From Paractinoplanes atraurantiacus (GTDB taxonomy: Bacteria > Actinomycetota > Actinomycetes > Mycobacteriales > Micromonosporaceae), in assembly GCF_900215205.1 (NCBI RefSeq), contig NZ_OBDY01000027.1, positions 1 to 64,000 of the forward strand: a stretch of 64,000 bases of DNA. The letters are read 5' to 3'. How positions within the stretch are numbered: the stretch's first letter is position 1; every line of letters begins with the position of its first letter. Under the pieces are notes generated by a model, which saw only the letters and a list, made by a program, of their open reading frames with translations, had not been told where the DNA came from and did no database searches. This document shows positions 49,969-58,152 of the stretch, piece by piece. The translations under genes were made by a program, and so were the position numbers.

Positions 49969-51177
49969 ATGGCTCCACCTGCCGCGAGCCGACGGGCCTG
50001 GGCTGCCGTCGTCGCGTTGTCGCTGGCCGCGCTCGCGTTCGTCACCACCGAGCTGCTGCCGATCGGGCTGCTCACGCTGATGGCCGACGACCTGGACCGC
50101 TCGCGGTCCCAGGTCGGGCAGCTGGTCACCTGGTACGCGGCGGTGGTGGTGCTGTTCTCGGTGCCGCTGACCCGGCTCACCCGCCGGATTCCGCGCCGGA
50201 CCCTGCTCGGTGTCACCCTCGGGTTGTTCGCCGCGGCCAACCTGCTCGTCGCGCTCGCGCCGTCGTTCACCGTGCTGGCCGGCGCGCGGCTGCTGATCGG
50301 GCTGTGCCAGGCGCTGTTCTGGTCGATCGCGGCGGCCGCCGTCAACGATCCGTTCCCGCCGTCGGCCCGGGGCCGGGTGGTGGCGGTGTTCTCGGTCGGG
50401 ACGGCGCTCGCCCCGGTCCTCGGCGTCCCGGCGGGCACCTGGCTGGGACAGCAGGCCGGGTGGCGGGCGGCGTTCCTGGCGGTGGCGGTGGTCGGCGTGG
50501 CGGTCGCGGTGGCCGTGGTCCTGCTGGTGCCGTCCTATCCGCCGCAGGCCGGGGGCGCGGCGCGCGGCAGCGCACCCGACCGGTCGGCCTTCCGGTGGCT
50601 GGTGGTGGCGACCACGCTCGGGGTGTGCGGATATCTGACGTTCACCACGTACGTCGGCCCGTTCCTGCTCGATGTCACCGGCCTGGAGCAGGGCGCGCTG
50701 GCGCCGGTGCTGTTCGCCTCCGGCCTGGCCGGGGTGGCCGGCACGATGATCGTCGGACAGTTCCTGGACCGCCGTCCGGTGGCGGCCCGGCTGACGCCGC
50801 TGGCGGTGGTGGCGTTCGCCCTGCTGGCGCTCTATCCGCTGGGCGCGATTCCGGTGGCCGCGGTGGCGTTGATCGCGCTCACCGGCGGCGGCTATTCGGC
50901 CTATCCGGCCGCCGCGCAGCACCGCATGCTCCAGGTGGCGCCGGCCAGCACCGACATGGCCTCGGCCTGGCTGAGCACAGCGTTCAACGTGGGCATCGCC
51001 GGCGGCTCTCTGCTCGGCGCGGCCCTGCTGCCCGGCGCGGGCGCACGACCCCTGGCCCTGATCGGCGGTGCACTGGTGCTGGCCGCCCTGACCGTCCTGA
51101 CCGTTTCGGCCCGCCGCACCCCACACGGCGAGTCACCGCGCACCTTGGCCGAGACCGCCCCCCGCGATTCACGATGA
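49969..51177 (+). CDS. MFS transporter, sugar/drug exporter-like
   Basis: A 402-residue major-facilitator protein with 12 predicted helices. Seen: SLAALAFVTTELLPIGLLTL, the loop 2-3 motif LTRLTRRIPRRTLLGVTLGL, LLIGLCQALFWSIAAAAVND and the symmetric second half. The FVTTELLPIGLL start is typical of the SotB/YdeA and AraJ exporters of sugars and antibiotics. GAGAGG lies before the ATG. The stop overlaps the next small gene (ATGA). Confidence 0.87.
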   Translation: MAPPAASRRAWAAVVALSLAALAFVTTELLPIGLLTLMADDLDRSRSQVGQLVTWYAAVVVLFSVPLTRLTRRIPRRTLLGVTLGLFAAANLLVALAPSFTVLAGARLLIGLCQALFWSIAAAAVNDPFPPSARGRVVAVFSVGTALAPVLGVPAGTWLGQQAGWRAAFLAVAVVGVAVAVAVVLLVPSYPPQAGGAARGSAPDRSAFRWLVVATTLGVCGYLTFTTYVGPFLLDVTGLEQGALAPVLFASGLAGVAGTMIVGQFLDRRPVAARLTPLAVVAFALLALYPLGAIPVAAVALIALTGGGYSAYPAAAQHRMLQVAPASTDMASAWLSTAFNVGIAGGSLLGAALLPGAGARPLALIGGALVLAALTVLTVSARRTPHGESPRTLAETAPRDSR

Positions 51178-51488
51178 CCACGCGCGCGGCTTCGGCACTC
51201 ATTGCGGTTCTGCTGGACGGCAACGCGAGGGAGGACGAGCGAGACGACGCCGCAATGGGTCTCTCGGCCTTCGACGAGCCGGCGGTTCATGCCGCCCTGG
51301 CCCAGGTCGCCACCGATGCGGCCGAGAGCGAGTTGGTGGCCGCGGGCGCGGGGGAGTCACTCGCGGAGTTGTGGATCGTTCGAGGAGTCGTCGATCGTAC
51401 TGTCTTCGAGCGGCTGGTTCCCGCGGCTCGTGCGGAGGTGGTCGGCCTCGTGGGCCATCGGGCGCCCATGTTGCTGCCCGAAGAATAG
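51174..51488 (+). CDS. Small helical-repeat hypothetical protein
   Basis: A 104-residue all-helical protein (MTTRAASALIAVLLDGNARE, RDDAAMGLSAFDEPAVHAAL, GESLAELWIVRGVVDRTVFE). It reads like two HEAT-type repeats and resembles small HEAT-like proteins common in Streptomyces and relatives, some of which act as immunity proteins. No toxin lies next to it. Coupled to the MFS gene by ATGA. Confidence 0.6.
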   Translation: MTTRAASALIAVLLDGNAREDERDDAAMGLSAFDEPAVHAALAQVATDAAESELVAAGAGESLAELWIVRGVVDRTVFERLVPAARAEVVGLVGHRAPMLLPEE

Positions 51489-51508
51489 GTGAGGCCCGAG
51501 TCTGGGAG

Positions 51509-51751
51509 GTGCCCGGGCGCGGCCGGCCGGTGCTCCTGATCGTCCCGGCCGACGTTCAGGGCGCGCTGCGCCGGATGCGGACGTGGTTGCACCACGAAGG
51601 CCGGTCGGGCATCGCCCGCTACGGCACCCCGCTCGTCATCTCGCAGGACGTGACGGACCGGACTCACGCCGAGATCCTGTCCGCCGTGGCCTACTTCCGC
51701 CCCGCCTTGGCGACCGCGCCGCTCACATACGCGGCCGCCGCGGCCACCTAA
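51509..51751 (+). CDS. Small hypothetical protein
   Basis: An 80-residue frame (VPGRGRPVLLIVPADVQGAL, RRMRTWLHHEGRSGIARYGT, VTDRTHAEILSAVAYFRPAL) of protein-like composition with a hydrophobic strand and amphipathic helices. The start is unclear: GTG 51509 lies right after GGGAG; the frame stays open upstream into the previous gene. No family recognised. Confidence 0.4.
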   Translation: MPGRGRPVLLIVPADVQGALRRMRTWLHHEGRSGIARYGTPLVISQDVTDRTHAEILSAVAYFRPALATAPLTYAAAAAT

Positions 51752-51767
51752 CGCCTCGTGCGCCGTC

Positions 51768-52733
51768 TCACTCGGGGCGGCTGACCACGACCGTCTTGCC
51801 GACGGCGGAGCCGGCCTCCACGATGGCGTGCGCCTCGCGCAGGCCGGCGGCGTCGATGCCCTCGATGCGCCTGGTCAGGGTGGTGTGCAGGACGCCCTTG
51901 TCGACCAGGGCGGCCACCTGGCTCAGGATGTCGTGCTGGGCCTGGCTCGCCGGGTCGTACAGGGCGCGCGTGAACATCAGCTCCCAGTGCCAGGCGATGC
52001 TCTTCGATTTCAGGGGGAGAAGGTCCAGGCCGTCGGGCTCGTCGATGGCGACGATTTCGCCGTACGGGTGGACGATGTCGGCGAACGTCTCGATCATGCC
52101 GGCGGAGTGCGGGCTGAAGACGTAGTCGACGCCGTCCGGCAGCGCCCGGCGCAGGTCGCCGTGGTGGTCGACCACCCGGTGGGCGCCGCGGTCGAGCACG
52201 TACTGCCGCGATTCGGGCCGGGACGCCGTACCGATGACCTCGAGGTTCGTCAGCTGCCGGGCCAGTTGCACCAGGATCGAGCCGACCCCGCCGGCCGCGC
52301 CCAGCACCAGGATGGAGCCGGTGCTGTCCGGGGTCAGGCGCAGCCGGTCGAACAGGGTCTCCCACGCGGTCAGGGCCGTCAGCGGCAGCGCCGCCGCCTC
52401 GGCGAAGTCGAGCGACGCCGGCTTCGGGCCCACGATCCGCTCGTCGACGACATGGAACTGCGCGTTTGTGCCTGGGCGGGCGATCGAACCGGCGTACCAC
52501 ACCTGGTCTCCGGGCTTGAAGAGCGTGACCGCCGCGCCCACCTCGACCACGACGCCGGCCGCGTCGAAGCCGAGGACACCGGAGCCGTTGCGGCGCACCT
52601 TGACGTCGACCGGGTTGACCGAGACGGCCTCGATCCGCACCAGCAGGTCGTGCTCGCCGGGCTCGGGAACGGGCAGGGTGATGTCTTCCAGGACGTTGTC
52701 GCGGTAACCGACCGCGCGCATCGTTTCGCTCAT
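51768..52733 (-). CDS. Zinc-type alcohol dehydrogenase-like oxidoreductase (MDR)
   Basis: A 321-residue medium-chain dehydrogenase/reductase. Seen: the N-terminal GroES-like domain (EDITLPVPEPGEHDLLVRIE), the coenzyme loop LVLGAAGGVGSILVQLARQL and the substrate region around AGMIETFADIVHPYGEIVAI. The usual catalytic zinc ligands are absent, so it is a quinone-reductase-like member rather than a zinc enzyme. The substrate is probably an aldehyde or quinone. Divergent from the HxlR regulator, which is the likely controller. Confidence 0.87.
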   Translation of the reverse strand: MSETMRAVGYRDNVLEDITLPVPEPGEHDLLVRIEAVSVNPVDVKVRRNGSGVLGFDAAGVVVEVGAAVTLFKPGDQVWYAGSIARPGTNAQFHVVDERIVGPKPASLDFAEAAALPLTALTAWETLFDRLRLTPDSTGSILVLGAAGGVGSILVQLARQLTNLEVIGTASRPESRQYVLDRGAHRVVDHHGDLRRALPDGVDYVFSPHSAGMIETFADIVHPYGEIVAIDEPDGLDLLPLKSKSIAWHWELMFTRALYDPASQAQHDILSQVAALVDKGVLHTTLTRRIEGIDAAGLREAHAIVEAGSAVGKTVVVSRPE

Positions 52734-52757
52734 GACCAGGACAGTATTGCGATGGCC

Positions 52758-52801
52758 CTAGTTACCGGCAAGGGATCTTAGTTCCCTTTGGGTACTACGA
52801 T
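52758..52801. promoter_or_regulatory. Divergent operator region between MDR gene and HxlR
   Basis: The 74-bp gap holds an inverted repeat AAGGGA (52770-52775) / TCCCTT (52783-52788) around TCTTAGT, and two further TAGTT half-sites; TACGAT at 52796-52801 is the putative -10 of the HxlR gene. The arrangement fits one operator serving both genes. Confidence 0.5.
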
Positions 52802-52807
52802 GGGCCG

Positions 52808-53173
52808 GTGACGACCGACTCCTGCTCCCGGCAGCACGACGTCTACGACGCCTCGTGCCCGTGCCGGCAACTGCTGGATCTGCTGGCCAACAAGTGGAGC
52901 GCCCTCGCGCTGGGCGCCCTCGAGGACGGCCCGCGGCGCTTCGGCGCGCTGCGCGACCGCCTCGACGGCGTGAGCCCCAAAGTGCTCACCGCCACACTGC
53001 GAAGACTCGAAGAGCAAGGCCTCATCGACCGTACGGTCTACCCGTCCGTCCCCTTGCACGTCGAGTACCAGCTCACCGCGCTCGGCCGGGACGCGTGCGC
53101 GCCGCTGGCCGCCCTGCGGCAGTGGGCGGTGGCCAACATCGACCGCTTCCCGGCGCTCACCGGAGCAGCGTGA
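52808..53173 (+). CDS. HxlR-family transcriptional regulator
   Basis: A 121-residue winged-helix regulator. Motifs: DASCPCRQLLDLLANKWSAL, GALEDGPRRFGALRDRLDGV, SPKVLTATLRRLEEQGLIDR and the wing around YPSVPLHVEYQLT, all typical of HxlR/YodB-type regulators, several of which sense quinones or aldehydes through the N-terminal Cys. Here Cys residues sit in the tail (DSCSRQHDVYDASCPCR). The GTG at 52808 has TACGAT 12 nt upstream. The target is most likely the divergent oxidoreductase. Confidence 0.88.
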   Translation: MTTDSCSRQHDVYDASCPCRQLLDLLANKWSALALGALEDGPRRFGALRDRLDGVSPKVLTATLRRLEEQGLIDRTVYPSVPLHVEYQLTALGRDACAPLAALRQWAVANIDRFPALTGAA

Positions 53174-53840
53174 CCCGCCCGGTGTCCAGGTCGTAGCGGG
53201 CGCCCACGACCCGCAGCTCGCCCGCCGCCACGTGCCCGGCGATCAGCTCGCTGCGCGCGGTCAGCGCCGCGACCTGCGCGACCACGTTGGCCCGGACGCC
53301 GTGCTCGACGACGTCGCCGGGACCGCCGGCGAGCGGCTCGACGATCGGGCGCAGCGCCTCGACGATGGCGCCGATGTGGCCGGGCGCCGTGCCGCCGCTC
53401 TCGATCGCGTCGACAGTGGCGCTGATCGCGCCGCAGCGCTCGTGACCGAGGACCACGACGAGCGGGCAGCCGAACTCCTCGACCGCGAACTCGATGCTGC
53501 CCAGCAGCAGGTCGTCCACGATGTTGCCGGCCACCCGGTTGTCGAAGACGTCGCCCAGCCCCTGGTCGAAGAGCACCTCGGGCGGTACGCGGGAGTCGGC
53601 GCAGCCGATCGTGACCGCGAACGGGTGCTGCCCGGCCGCCACCTCGTGCAGGCGGTCGAGGCTCTGGTGCAGGTGGTGGGCGCGGCCGGCGACGAAGCGG
53701 CGGTTGCCGGCGAGCAGGCGCTCGAGCGGGTCGTTGGGGTGGGTGGCGGCCGAGGCGGGCACGGCGGCCGCGCCGACCAGGCCGGCGACGGCTCCCGAGA
53801 TGAGCAGGGAGCGGCGAGAAAGATCCATGAGCCTCGACAT
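53157..53840 (-). CDS. Beta-class carbonic anhydrase, exported
   Basis: A 227-residue enzyme interconverting CO2 and bicarbonate. A Tat-type signal (DLSRRSLLISGAVAGLVGAA, cleavage after ASA) directs it out of the cell. Zinc ligands are visible in GCADSRVPPE (Cys, Asp-Arg pair) and GHERCGAIS (His, Cys). The remainder (NRVAGNIVDDLLLGSIEFAV, IVEALRPIVEPL) matches beta carbonic anhydrases. Start ATG 53840; ATG 53828 possible. The 3' end overlaps HxlR by 17 bp. Confidence 0.92.
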   Translation of the reverse strand: MSRLMDLSRRSLLISGAVAGLVGAAAVPASAATHPNDPLERLLAGNRRFVAGRAHHLHQSLDRLHEVAAGQHPFAVTIGCADSRVPPEVLFDQGLGDVFDNRVAGNIVDDLLLGSIEFAVEEFGCPLVVVLGHERCGAISATVDAIESGGTAPGHIGAIVEALRPIVEPLAGGPGDVVEHGVRANVVAQVAALTARSELIAGHVAAGELRVVGARYDLDTGRVTLLR

Positions 53841-53872
53841 TAGTCAGCGGCGGTGATCGATGCCGCCCCTCG

Positions 53873-56851
53873 TCAGGTGTCCGACACGAAGCTGCGCACG
53901 ATCCGCTGGACGGCCCGGAACAGATCACCGACGGCCGCGGCCTCCTCGGCCGTGCCCAGCTGCCAGCCCCGGAACGGCAGGTGGCCGTCGGTGGAGCGGA
54001 AGGTGAGCTGGCTGTTCTGCACGCCGATGTCGCCGAGGGTGCCGAGCTCGCGGTAGCCGACGGGGGTCGCGGCCGGGTCCCAGTGCCGTGCCTCGGACGT
54101 GGTGAAGACGATCTGGTCCCGTTTCGCGAACAGGTTCCAGCGCAGCATCATCAGGCAGGTCTCGCCCGGTTGCAGCTGCCCGAGCCGGGCGAGCTCGTCC
54201 AGCAGCTCCGGGCCGAGGGGATAGGTGGCGTGCAGGCCGTGGCCGAACGTAATCCCGTGCAGGTGCTCGGCGATCGCCGTGGCGACCGGATCGCCGGCTT
54301 CCTCGATCGGCAGGAAGAGGTGCCCCTCCAGCGCCAGCCGGGCCTCGCCGGGGTGGCCGGCCCGCCGGAGGAGCGCACCGAGCCGGAAGATCCGGTGCTT
54401 GTTGGACACCTCCCGGAAGGCGGTGATGAGCCTGGCCCGGTGATGCGACGGCAGCTCGTCCAGTGCCGCGGAGATCAGCTCGACGTCGCCGGCAGATCGC
54501 AGGACGAGCTGAACCGCCGCCGGGGCGCCGTGCTGGATCACGGCCACGAGGACGCGGCGGAGGTCTTCGGCGGGCAGCGAGGCCAGATGGGTCTGAAGGA
54601 TGACGGAGTTGTCGACGATGGCGGGGAACGCCGAGACGACGGCGCCGATCGAAGGCGCGGGAAGGCTCGTGATCGTCCACGGCGGCGTGTCGCCTGCGGC
54701 GAGCTCGGTGGACACCACCAGAACCAGGCAATCGGCCAGAGCCGGAATCCGCGTCAGCACGGGGATGAGGGCGCGCCGCAGCACCGGGTCGGTCCGGAAG
54801 CCCGACTTCGCGACCAGGGTGGCGCTGTCGTCGCGCGCGCCGAGCCACTCCGCGGCCAGTTCCACCTTGCCGCGGGCCGACAGCTGAGCGACGAAGCCCA
54901 CGAAGTCGTCGTTCGGGCGGCGCCGGATCTCGTCTTCGACCGCCGCCGGAAGGTCGCCGCCCTCCCCGCAGGCGATGAGGTAGAAGCCGGGTAGGACCTT
55001 CCCAGGGAGGCGCTCCAGCAGCTCGGGCAGCAGACCCGCACGGTACGGCTCGGTCAGGCCGGCCGCCAACTGGGCAAGATCATGATCGCCGCGGAATTTC
55101 GCGGCCTCGCGGATCATGGTGAGCGCGTCTTCCAGGCGCCCATGGTCGAGCAGGTGTCCGACGAGGCGGATCAGCCGCGCGGCCGGGCCGGCCGCCGCCG
55201 CGGCGAGGTAGAGGTGCTCGGCCTCACCGCGGCCGTCCCGCCAGAGGTCGACGGCGATCGGCTCCAGTTCGTCCTCGGGGAGCCCGGCCAGCTCGCCGAC
55301 CAGGGCCGGCCAGGCCGGCGACCACACGTCGCCGGAGAAAGCGCGCAGCAGGCGGGCGCGGGCCGGCGCTGACCCGGCCCGTCGGGCGGCCCGCACGGCC
55401 AGATCGCCGGCCGGCCCGTCGAGGTGCTGGCGGACCATGTGGCGGGCGATCTCGGCGAGCTGTTCCGGTTCCCGGCCGGCGATGGACGGGATCGCGGCCG
55501 CGTAGAGCCGGGCCGCCTCGTCGTCGCGGCCCGCCTGCCGCAGGCTGTCGGCGACCCTGGCCGCGTCCTCTCCCTGGAGAAGGCCGATGGCCTGATCGAG
55601 GGCCCGGTCGGCGACCTCCGGCAACCCGCGGACCGACAGGCCGGACACCAGGTCGATGAAGCGCTTGGGGTGGCCCTCGGCGGCGAGGGTGACGGCGTGA
55701 CGAAGCAACTGGTCGCTCCGCGATCCGCGCAGTTCGGCGAGGACCTCCACGGTTCGTTCCGCGGGACCGTCGGCGATCTCCCGCAGGAGAGCGTCGGCGA
55801 CACTCTCCGCCTTCATCTGCCCGAGCAGCTTCAGGATGCCGCGGATGTCGGCCGCCGGGCGCGTCGCCGCCCCACGCAGGACGATCCGCGTGTCCCGGGG
55901 GTCGGCCGACCGCAGAAGCAGGCCGGCGACCTCCTGGGCGGGCCGCTGCCGTGCCGCCCGTTCCAGCAATTGGTCCCCGAGCTCCGGGCGCTCGCCGGCG
56001 CGGAGCTTGCCGGCGGTGCCGGCCAGATCGGGCAGCGGCACGTCGTCCAGCTCAGGGGGGAAATCCGCCGGAGCCCGCACCACAGCCGGCGACGGGCCGG
56101 GGGCGGCGGCCCGCCACCGGTTGCGGCTGAGGACGATGTGAGCGCCGGCGTTGCGGGCTCGTTGCTGCGGTAACGGCCGGCCCTTCGCGCGGAGCTCGGT
56201 CTTCATGCTCCAGTAGACCTGCTCGGCCGCGATGAGCTCCGGCGCGTCCTCGATGCCCTCTTCGAGGATCTTGATCAGCTCGCCGGTGAACGCCGTGTAG
56301 CTCTCGCCGGGTGGTGCCAGCGCCGTTTTCGTCTCGGCCGCCGCGACCAGCAGATAGCTGCCCTCGACGGCGGCCTGGTCGGCCAGATCGCCGGCCGCCG
56401 GCCCGGGTGCCTTCATCCCGCCGGCCATGGCGCGGGCGCTGTAGCAGCAGTCCAGGATCAGCACCGTGGACGGGCGCTTGCGGTTGCGCTGCACCTGACG
56501 GCGTACGTCATCGAATCGAATCGCGGTGAAGGGCTTGGCTTTGTCCGTGCCGGGCAGCGCGAGCAGCAGTTCGTCGCCGCCGTCGAGGAGGCCGTGCCCG
56601 GCGTAGTAGACCAGCAGCGTGTCGCTCGCGGCGGCCGCCGCCCCGTGGATCACCTCGAGAGCGTCGTTGGGTGACGCCGGGTCGGCGACCGTCACGATGT
56701 TGTGCGCTGGCAGGCCCCACACCTGCTGGTCGCCGAGCAGTTCGGCCAGGCGGGTCAGGTTGTTGGTGACGGCCGGGAGGTCCTCCATGGAGGTGAAGCG
56801 CGACGCGCCGATCAGCACCGCCCGGGAGTGGGCGGGGTCGGGAAGTCTCAC
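53873..56851 (-). CDS. Caspase-like (C14) protease with helical repeats
   Basis: A 992-residue cytosolic protein. The N-terminal caspase/metacaspase domain (about 8-240) has the dyad: His86 in VYYAGHG and Cys136 in LILDCCYSAR, plus AVLIGASRFTSMEDLP at the start. A long helical-repeat region follows (about 270-870; TPR/HEAT-like, for example LRQAGRDDEAARLYAAAI). The last 110 residues (KRDQIVFTTSEARHWDPAA, GYRELGTLGDIGVQNSQLTF) look like a PH-like domain. The GTG at 56851 overlaps the stop of the EACC1 gene. It is likely a protease activated by its repeats or by EACC1, cutting unknown targets during phage or stress response. Confidence 0.85.
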   Translation of the reverse strand: MRLPDPAHSRAVLIGASRFTSMEDLPAVTNNLTRLAELLGDQQVWGLPAHNIVTVADPASPNDALEVIHGAAAAASDTLLVYYAGHGLLDGGDELLLALPGTDKAKPFTAIRFDDVRRQVQRNRKRPSTVLILDCCYSARAMAGGMKAPGPAAGDLADQAAVEGSYLLVAAAETKTALAPPGESYTAFTGELIKILEEGIEDAPELIAAEQVYWSMKTELRAKGRPLPQQRARNAGAHIVLSRNRWRAAAPGPSPAVVRAPADFPPELDDVPLPDLAGTAGKLRAGERPELGDQLLERAARQRPAQEVAGLLLRSADPRDTRIVLRGAATRPAADIRGILKLLGQMKAESVADALLREIADGPAERTVEVLAELRGSRSDQLLRHAVTLAAEGHPKRFIDLVSGLSVRGLPEVADRALDQAIGLLQGEDAARVADSLRQAGRDDEAARLYAAAIPSIAGREPEQLAEIARHMVRQHLDGPAGDLAVRAARRAGSAPARARLLRAFSGDVWSPAWPALVGELAGLPEDELEPIAVDLWRDGRGEAEHLYLAAAAAGPAARLIRLVGHLLDHGRLEDALTMIREAAKFRGDHDLAQLAAGLTEPYRAGLLPELLERLPGKVLPGFYLIACGEGGDLPAAVEDEIRRRPNDDFVGFVAQLSARGKVELAAEWLGARDDSATLVAKSGFRTDPVLRRALIPVLTRIPALADCLVLVVSTELAAGDTPPWTITSLPAPSIGAVVSAFPAIVDNSVILQTHLASLPAEDLRRVLVAVIQHGAPAAVQLVLRSAGDVELISAALDELPSHHRARLITAFREVSNKHRIFRLGALLRRAGHPGEARLALEGHLFLPIEEAGDPVATAIAEHLHGITFGHGLHATYPLGPELLDELARLGQLQPGETCLMMLRWNLFAKRDQIVFTTSEARHWDPAATPVGYRELGTLGDIGVQNSQLTFRSTDGHLPFRGWQLGTAEEAAAVGDLFRAVQRIVRSFVSDT

Positions 56852-57174
56852 TGCTGCCCGTCGCGCAGGGCCTTCAGGACGCGCTCGATGGTCTCCTCGT
56901 CGGCGTCCTCGGCGGTGACCTCGACATCACCGCGCTTGAAGGTGATCTTCGGGGCCTCGTCGTGGTCCTTGGCGGAACGCCACTGCTTGTACGAGACCAG
57001 CAGCGCGGCGATCGCCGTCGCGTTGCTGAGGATCACGTCGATCAGGTCGAGCGGGCTCTGCGCCCCCGGCCGGGTGCCGGAAGCGCCGAGCGACGCCTCG
57101 TAGTCGTCGGCCTCGAGCCACTCGGCCAGGCTGTGCAGGCTCGGGTCGTCGCTGGAGGTGATCTGGATCAGCAT
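56848..57174 (-). CDS. EACC1 (effector-associated constant component 1) protein
   Basis: A 108-residue protein matching EACC1, a family described next to caspase- and trypsin-type effectors in bacterial conflict systems. Layout: MLIQITSSDDPSLHSLAEWL, a Gly/Pro-rich loop, a hydrophobic middle (DVILSNATAIAALLVSYKQW), then a strand ITFKRGDVEVTAEDADEETI and a final helix ERVLKALRDGQQ. The ATG at 57174 gives the conserved start; upstream codons look non-coding. It is coupled to the caspase by GTGA, which supports a shared complex. Confidence 0.8.
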   Translation of the reverse strand: MLIQITSSDDPSLHSLAEWLEADDYEASLGASGTRPGAQSPLDLIDVILSNATAIAALLVSYKQWRSAKDHDEAPKITFKRGDVEVTAEDADEETIERVLKALRDGQQ

Positions 57175-57222
57175 GGGATCAATGGTGCGCCCGGCCGGCA
57201 ACCGCCACACTCGACCGAGCGG

Positions 57223-57675
57223 TCATCTCACGCCGCTGGGCGCGACCGTCCGGTTGGCCGCGGCGAGCTGGCACTCCTCGTTGACGATCGCGATGAAGCG
57301 GCGTTCACGCCGATTCGCCTTGGTCGACCAGCCGTCGCTGACGTCGGTCCACCACTTCTGGGCCTCGGGCTTGCGGAACAGGTCGGCGAGGTTGAACCTC
57401 AAACCTTTCTCGTCCATCTGTCCCATGTGCCACAGCGTGTTCCAGTGCGCGACCCAGATGCTCATGCCGATGGCCGTCATCCGATCGTCGCCGGCCACCC
57501 GGCCGGTCGCGTTGTAGTCCAGCTCGGGATGATCCAGCATCAGTTTGATCAGTTCGAAGTGCCGTTCGCGGATGTCGGTCATCTGCGTGGCGCGGGTCTG
57601 CTGTTGCTGGGCCGCGAGGAAGATCGCCACGGCCAGCAGTGCGGCGATCGACGCGATTGTCGGTAGATCGATCAT
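57223..57675 (-). CDS. DUF6082 family membrane protein
   Basis: A 150-residue protein with one N-terminal membrane helix (IASIAALLAVAIFLAAQQQQ) and a cytosolic helical domain (TRATQMTDIRERHFELIKLM, WVAHWNTLWHMGQMDEKGLR, LADLFRKPEAQKWWTDVSDG). The TRATxxxxxRERHFEL pattern is the mark of DUF6082. First gene of the DUF6082-EACC1-caspase run, 48 bp upstream of EACC1. Function unknown; in this position it could anchor the module at the membrane or act as the sensor. Confidence 0.7.
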   Translation of the reverse strand: MIDLPTIASIAALLAVAIFLAAQQQQTRATQMTDIRERHFELIKLMLDHPELDYNATGRVAGDDRMTAIGMSIWVAHWNTLWHMGQMDEKGLRFNLADLFRKPEAQKWWTDVSDGWSTKANRRERRFIAIVNEECQLAAANRTVAPSGVR

Positions 57676-58152
57676 CTCGACTCTCTGTTCGTTCGGGCGC
57701 CGTGTGGCCCCGTCGTCCGGGTCTCCGGCTGACGCGAACGGCGAGTCACGACTGGGGGGCCTCGACGGAAACTCTCACGTGATCGAGGTCGCCACAAGGC
57801 GTTGTCGCACACGCTGTCCGTCGCATGCGGCCTGGCTAGCCTTCGGCAGTCAAGTGCTTGATTGTGTACGGAGCGTGCGCGCACCGGACACTGTCGGGTG
57901 AACGACACCCAGCTCATGCTCCCGCGCCTGCGGCTCCACAGTAGACAGACCGGACACCTTTCACCCGGCCGGAACGCACCGGAGGTCTGTTCCGGTAACC
58001 GTAAGCCGGGGATAATGGCGAAGTGCGCTTACCGCCCTTATGGGACTTCCGAGGCGTAGCCTTCGAGGCTAGTTAACCTCACCGATCGTAATCCTGTAAA
58101 CACATTGGGTGAATGGCTTATGGGAACGGGCACGGACGGGCAGAATCCGGGC
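57676..58152. other. Divergent promoter region with a hairpin
   Basis: About 480 bp between the caspase operon and the trpB2 gene, likely holding both promoters. CCGGAAC (57969-57975) and GTTCCGG (57989-57995) form a perfect 7-bp hairpin in the plus-strand leader; a smaller TCAAG/CTTGA repeat lies near 57850. Closer to trpB2 the sequence becomes AT-richer. No convincing gene; the plus-strand frame at 57862..58059 looks spurious. No T-box or other known riboswitch was recognised. Confidence 0.35.

Noticed and set aside
47424..50438. 1004-codon minus-strand frame
   Set aside because: Antisense to the sigma partner, TPM and MFS genes, all of which have clear domains and starts.
57862..58059. 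65-codon frame upstream of trpB2
   Set aside because: No ribosome binding site, odd composition, and it lies across the probable promoter and hairpin.
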